A stretch of DNA of 64,000 nt from Polytrichum commune (lineage: Eukaryota; Streptophyta; Polytrichopsida; Polytrichales; Polytrichaceae), in contig OX485805.1 in NCBI GenBank assembly GCA_950295325.1, positions 9,300,501-9,364,500 of the forward strand, written 5' to 3'. Shown here piece after piece: positions 61,605 to 64,000 of this stretch. The position numbers and the translations under genes were made by a program. The notes under the pieces are model-generated. The model worked only from the letters and a program-made list of their open reading frames with translations. It did no database searches and was not told the origin of the DNA. Position 1 is the stretch's first letter. Every line of letters begins with the position of its first letter.

Positions 61605-62195
61605 TGACCAAGTTCACACTATGGCCGTCTAAGTCGAGAGGCCGTGCGATTGAGTGGCCCAACTTTGTTGAGAGTCCAAAGAAATGAACTGAAAATAGCC
61701 AATAAAATATAGTAAGGGTAGCCTTAGTTGGGCATAGTGTGAAGCCTCCAAAGGCCAAGCGCAAAGTCCAAACCTTTGGCCATGAACTCCCACGGCCTCT
61801 CGGCTTGGATGGCCAAAGTGTGAAGCCTCCAAAGGCCAAGCCCAAAGTCCAAACTCAAAGGAGCATGCCACTTTATTCCTTGCTCAAAATAACCCCTCCA
61901 ATCTAACGGCCAAGATCTTGTCAATGATTGATTATTTTAATGAAAAAAAAGTTCGGCCTCTCGACGGAAGTTTGGGTTGAGCATTTTGCTATACCCAAAC
62001 TTTGCTCGAGAGGCCGAACTCTTGGCGCCATAACTTCCTAAAAGTGTTGCCACCCAGGCTCTTTTGGAGGCGACGTCCTTTGGACTTCGGCCTCTAGTGT
62101 GAAGGCCGAGAGGACGGACTTTGGGCATTTCAACATTTTCATTGGTCCAAATGTTGAACCTCTCAAAGTTTGGCCATATTGTGAACCGGCCCTTA
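61605..62195. mobile_element. TIR element with GTTCACA(C/A)TATGGCC ends
   Basis: The left end 'agttcacactatggccgtct' pairs with the right end 'ggccatattgtgaaccggcc'. Inside, an 82-bp duplication repeats 'tgtgaagcctccaaaggcca' at 61739 and 61819, and CTCGACGG/CTCGAGAGGCCGAA words are inverted. It is related to elements at 2289, 25648 and 33283. No transposase is seen. Confidence 0.6.
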
Positions 62196-62689
62196 TATTT
62201 GCAATACATGTCTTATTCTTTTTTTGGCACAAATTAAAAATTCAAATTGAAAATACAACCAACCCAGCCGAAACAGCGCAGCCTAAGTGGAAATCAAATT
62301 TGTTAAGAATGTCATGGTAGGCCACGTCCGGGGCTTTTTCCAAGTCCCTAAGCATATGTTTCCATTAAATCCTCCCATAATCTGATTTGTAATACATGTC
62401 ATAAAAGCTAATGCAATTATTGTTTTGAAGTCTACCATCAAATGATATGTAAGATCGTATATTCACATGTGGTTGGTTCTTTTTATGTACCAGTTTAAGC
62501 CAATACTAAAATAAAATAAACCTTATTCTATAAAATCTAATGACACTACCATACAAGTTAGTAGAGATGTTGTATATTTTTTTAAATTATTCTATATATT
62601 TACATAACTACAACTTATAATTTTGTGAAGAATATGTATACATAATACAACAAAGTTCAAATCAATACCTCTTTTGTGCAGTCACATAT

Positions 62690-62910
62690 ACTCATACGGA
62701 TTTAGTATAGTGCACCCCCCCCAAATGATCACTAATGTGGGCCACATTAAATTTAAGCCCACACCAATTCCCTAGTTTAATACCAATGTGGACCAGATTA
62801 ATTTGTTTTTCTAAAATGTTCTAATTTGTGTAAGATGTTGGTAAGATATCTTTATGAAGCCTATGGGAACTCGGGGGATGCACTCTACATTATGTTTGAG
62901 AATCACGTGC
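62690..62910. repeat. GGGCCACACTAAT foldback repeat, copy 2
   Basis: Shares 'taatgtgggccacattaa' and 'ttaatttgtttttctaaaat' style blocks with 7620-7990. Flanked by a poly-C run at 62716. Short and diverged. Confidence 0.45.
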
Positions 62911-63183
62911 GTTCATGACCCCTTCTAAAAACCCCAATGTATACCATAAGTTATATGTCTAAGTAGAGATTGTGCCAACTTGAAGTAGTCCTCGTAATTT
63001 ACGAACGTTTAACTTTTGCTGTAGGCATCGTAAAAAAAAGCGGGTGGGTTCGTTGGAAAGCTGGGAACCTAAACCCTCAAACCATGTATGGAAACACTTC
63101 TACATGAGTGTGAGAACAAAACAATGGCACATATGTGGTAGCAATTTGGAATGACGTAGACGTAGGATTTAGGATTTAGGGGT

Positions 63184-63723
63184 TTAGGGTTTATGAACCA
63201 CAAAGGTTGAAGCACAAATATGTGAATTGTCGAATGAAAGGGCAAGGGGATGCGTGTGGGTTGTGAAACCATACGAACCACTAAGGTTGAAGCACAAATA
63301 TGTGATTTGTTGAATGAAAATGGCATTCGGATGCCTGAAATGCGTTGTGAAACCATATGAAGCACAAAGGTTGAAGCACAAATATGTACTTTGTTGAATT
63401 AAAATGACATTCGAATGCGTGTAGGTTGTGAAACCATACGAACCACTAAGGTTGAAGCACACATATGTGATTTGTTGAATGAAAATGACATTCGGATGCC
63501 TGAAATACGTTGTGAAACCATATGAACCACAAAGGTTGAAATACAAATATGTACTTTGTTGAATTAAAATGACATTCGAATGCGTGTGGGTTGTGAAACC
63601 ATACGAACCACTAAGGTTGAAACACAAATATGTACTTTGTTGAATGAAAATGGCATTCGGATGCCTGAAATACGTTGTGAAACCATATGAACCACAAAGG
63701 TTGAAATACAAATATTGTCGCAA
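63184..63723 (-). repeat. Dimeric satellite of 81+84 bp, open as a repeat protein
   Basis: Seven monomers alternate two types: one with CCTAAGGTGG-type 'gaaccactaaggttgaagca' and one with 'gaaccacaaaggttgaaata'. The dimer is about 165 bp, so both monomer lengths are multiples of three, and the minus strand stays open for 179 codons with a 27/28-residue repeat (CFNLSGSYGFTTHTHSNVI and YFRHPNVIFIQQ as type marks). A start codon or splice site was not identified. It may be non-coding satellite DNA whose unit length happens to keep the frame. Confidence 0.75.
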
Positions 63724-64000
63724 CCCTTGCTAGGTCCCTTAATAATCTTGCCAATTTTCAATTCTAGCAAAGGTTACGAGTCGCTAACCCTTCGCATTCC
63801 GCCATGCTAATGGATAGCTCCTCTTAACCCGGACCAATAGTTCATAGGAGGGAACCAACCCTCCTACTTTGCTTTCGGGAGTCACCCCTTAATCGGTAAC
63901 CCATTTCCCCAATGTGGACTTCCATCCATGGAAGTCCAATCCTATGTTGATCATCGCGTTGCTGGAGCAACACTACAACAACCCGAACCATACTAGGCAA
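63724..64000. other. Unassigned right edge
   Basis: GC-richer than the satellite, with short inverted words (GGGAGTCACCCCTTAA area), and runs out of the window. No gene is recognised. Confidence 0.3.

Noticed and set aside
63170-63195. GGATTTAGGGGTTTAGGGTTT as a telomere-like repeat
   Set aside because: Only about three imperfect TTTAGGG units; too short to mark an interstitial telomere.
63184-63723. CRISPR-like array
   Set aside because: Repeat units are contiguous without unique spacers and the genome is eukaryotic.
1-64000. tRNA and rRNA genes
   Set aside because: No tRNA box A/B pairs or rRNA blocks were recognised by eye; a covariance-model search would be needed to exclude single tRNAs.

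Overview
The window looks like nuclear DNA of a land plant or close streptophyte relative. Its genes have spliceosomal introns with GT..AG borders. The families are plant ones: an SMC6 of plant length, a plant O-fucosyltransferase-like protein and an ankyrin/PGG membrane protein. A telo-box sits at the SMC6 leader, and much of the space between genes is small inverted-repeat transposons and decayed Ty3/gypsy pieces. A 3D-domain secreted protein and a kinase with HND/DWG motifs suggest a spore-bearing plant rather than a flowering one, but I cannot name the species.

Left third (1-24.3 kb) is the gene-bearing part. A minus-strand gene for a secreted 3D (double-psi beta-barrel) protein has four phase-consistent exons between 73 and 3803; its 5' end is unresolved. 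SMC6 lies on the plus strand (9268-12759) with one intron and a complete ATPase. Convergent to it is a fully resolvable 12-exon O-fucosyltransferase-like gene on the minus strand (22676-15337, 608 aa). Its introns hold three copies of a foldback MITE, a larger dispersed repeat and a six-unit minisatellite.

Middle (24.3-43 kb) is almost gene-free. It holds MITEs, a GC-capped palindrome of about 530 bp, a 430-bp PIF/Harbinger-like element with TAA target duplications, a decayed chromovirus tail, and a decayed duplicate of the 3' end of the ankyrin gene that lies 7 kb further right. The ankyrin/PGG gene itself (about 47190-43391, minus) has one in-frame TGA and may be a recent pseudogene.

Right third (47-64 kb) is repeat-rich: a gag-bearing Ty3/gypsy fossil (its gag part near 57.2-57.8 kb), then a protein-kinase-like gene (60756-58658, minus) split into two frames at an expanded short tandem repeat and bracketed by two G-rich minisatellites with the same core. 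The last 800 bp hold a dimeric satellite that stays open as a 27/28-residue repeat protein. Because the sequence alone was used, repeat borders are approximate unless a terminal repeat is stated, and family names rest on recognised motifs, not on database searches.
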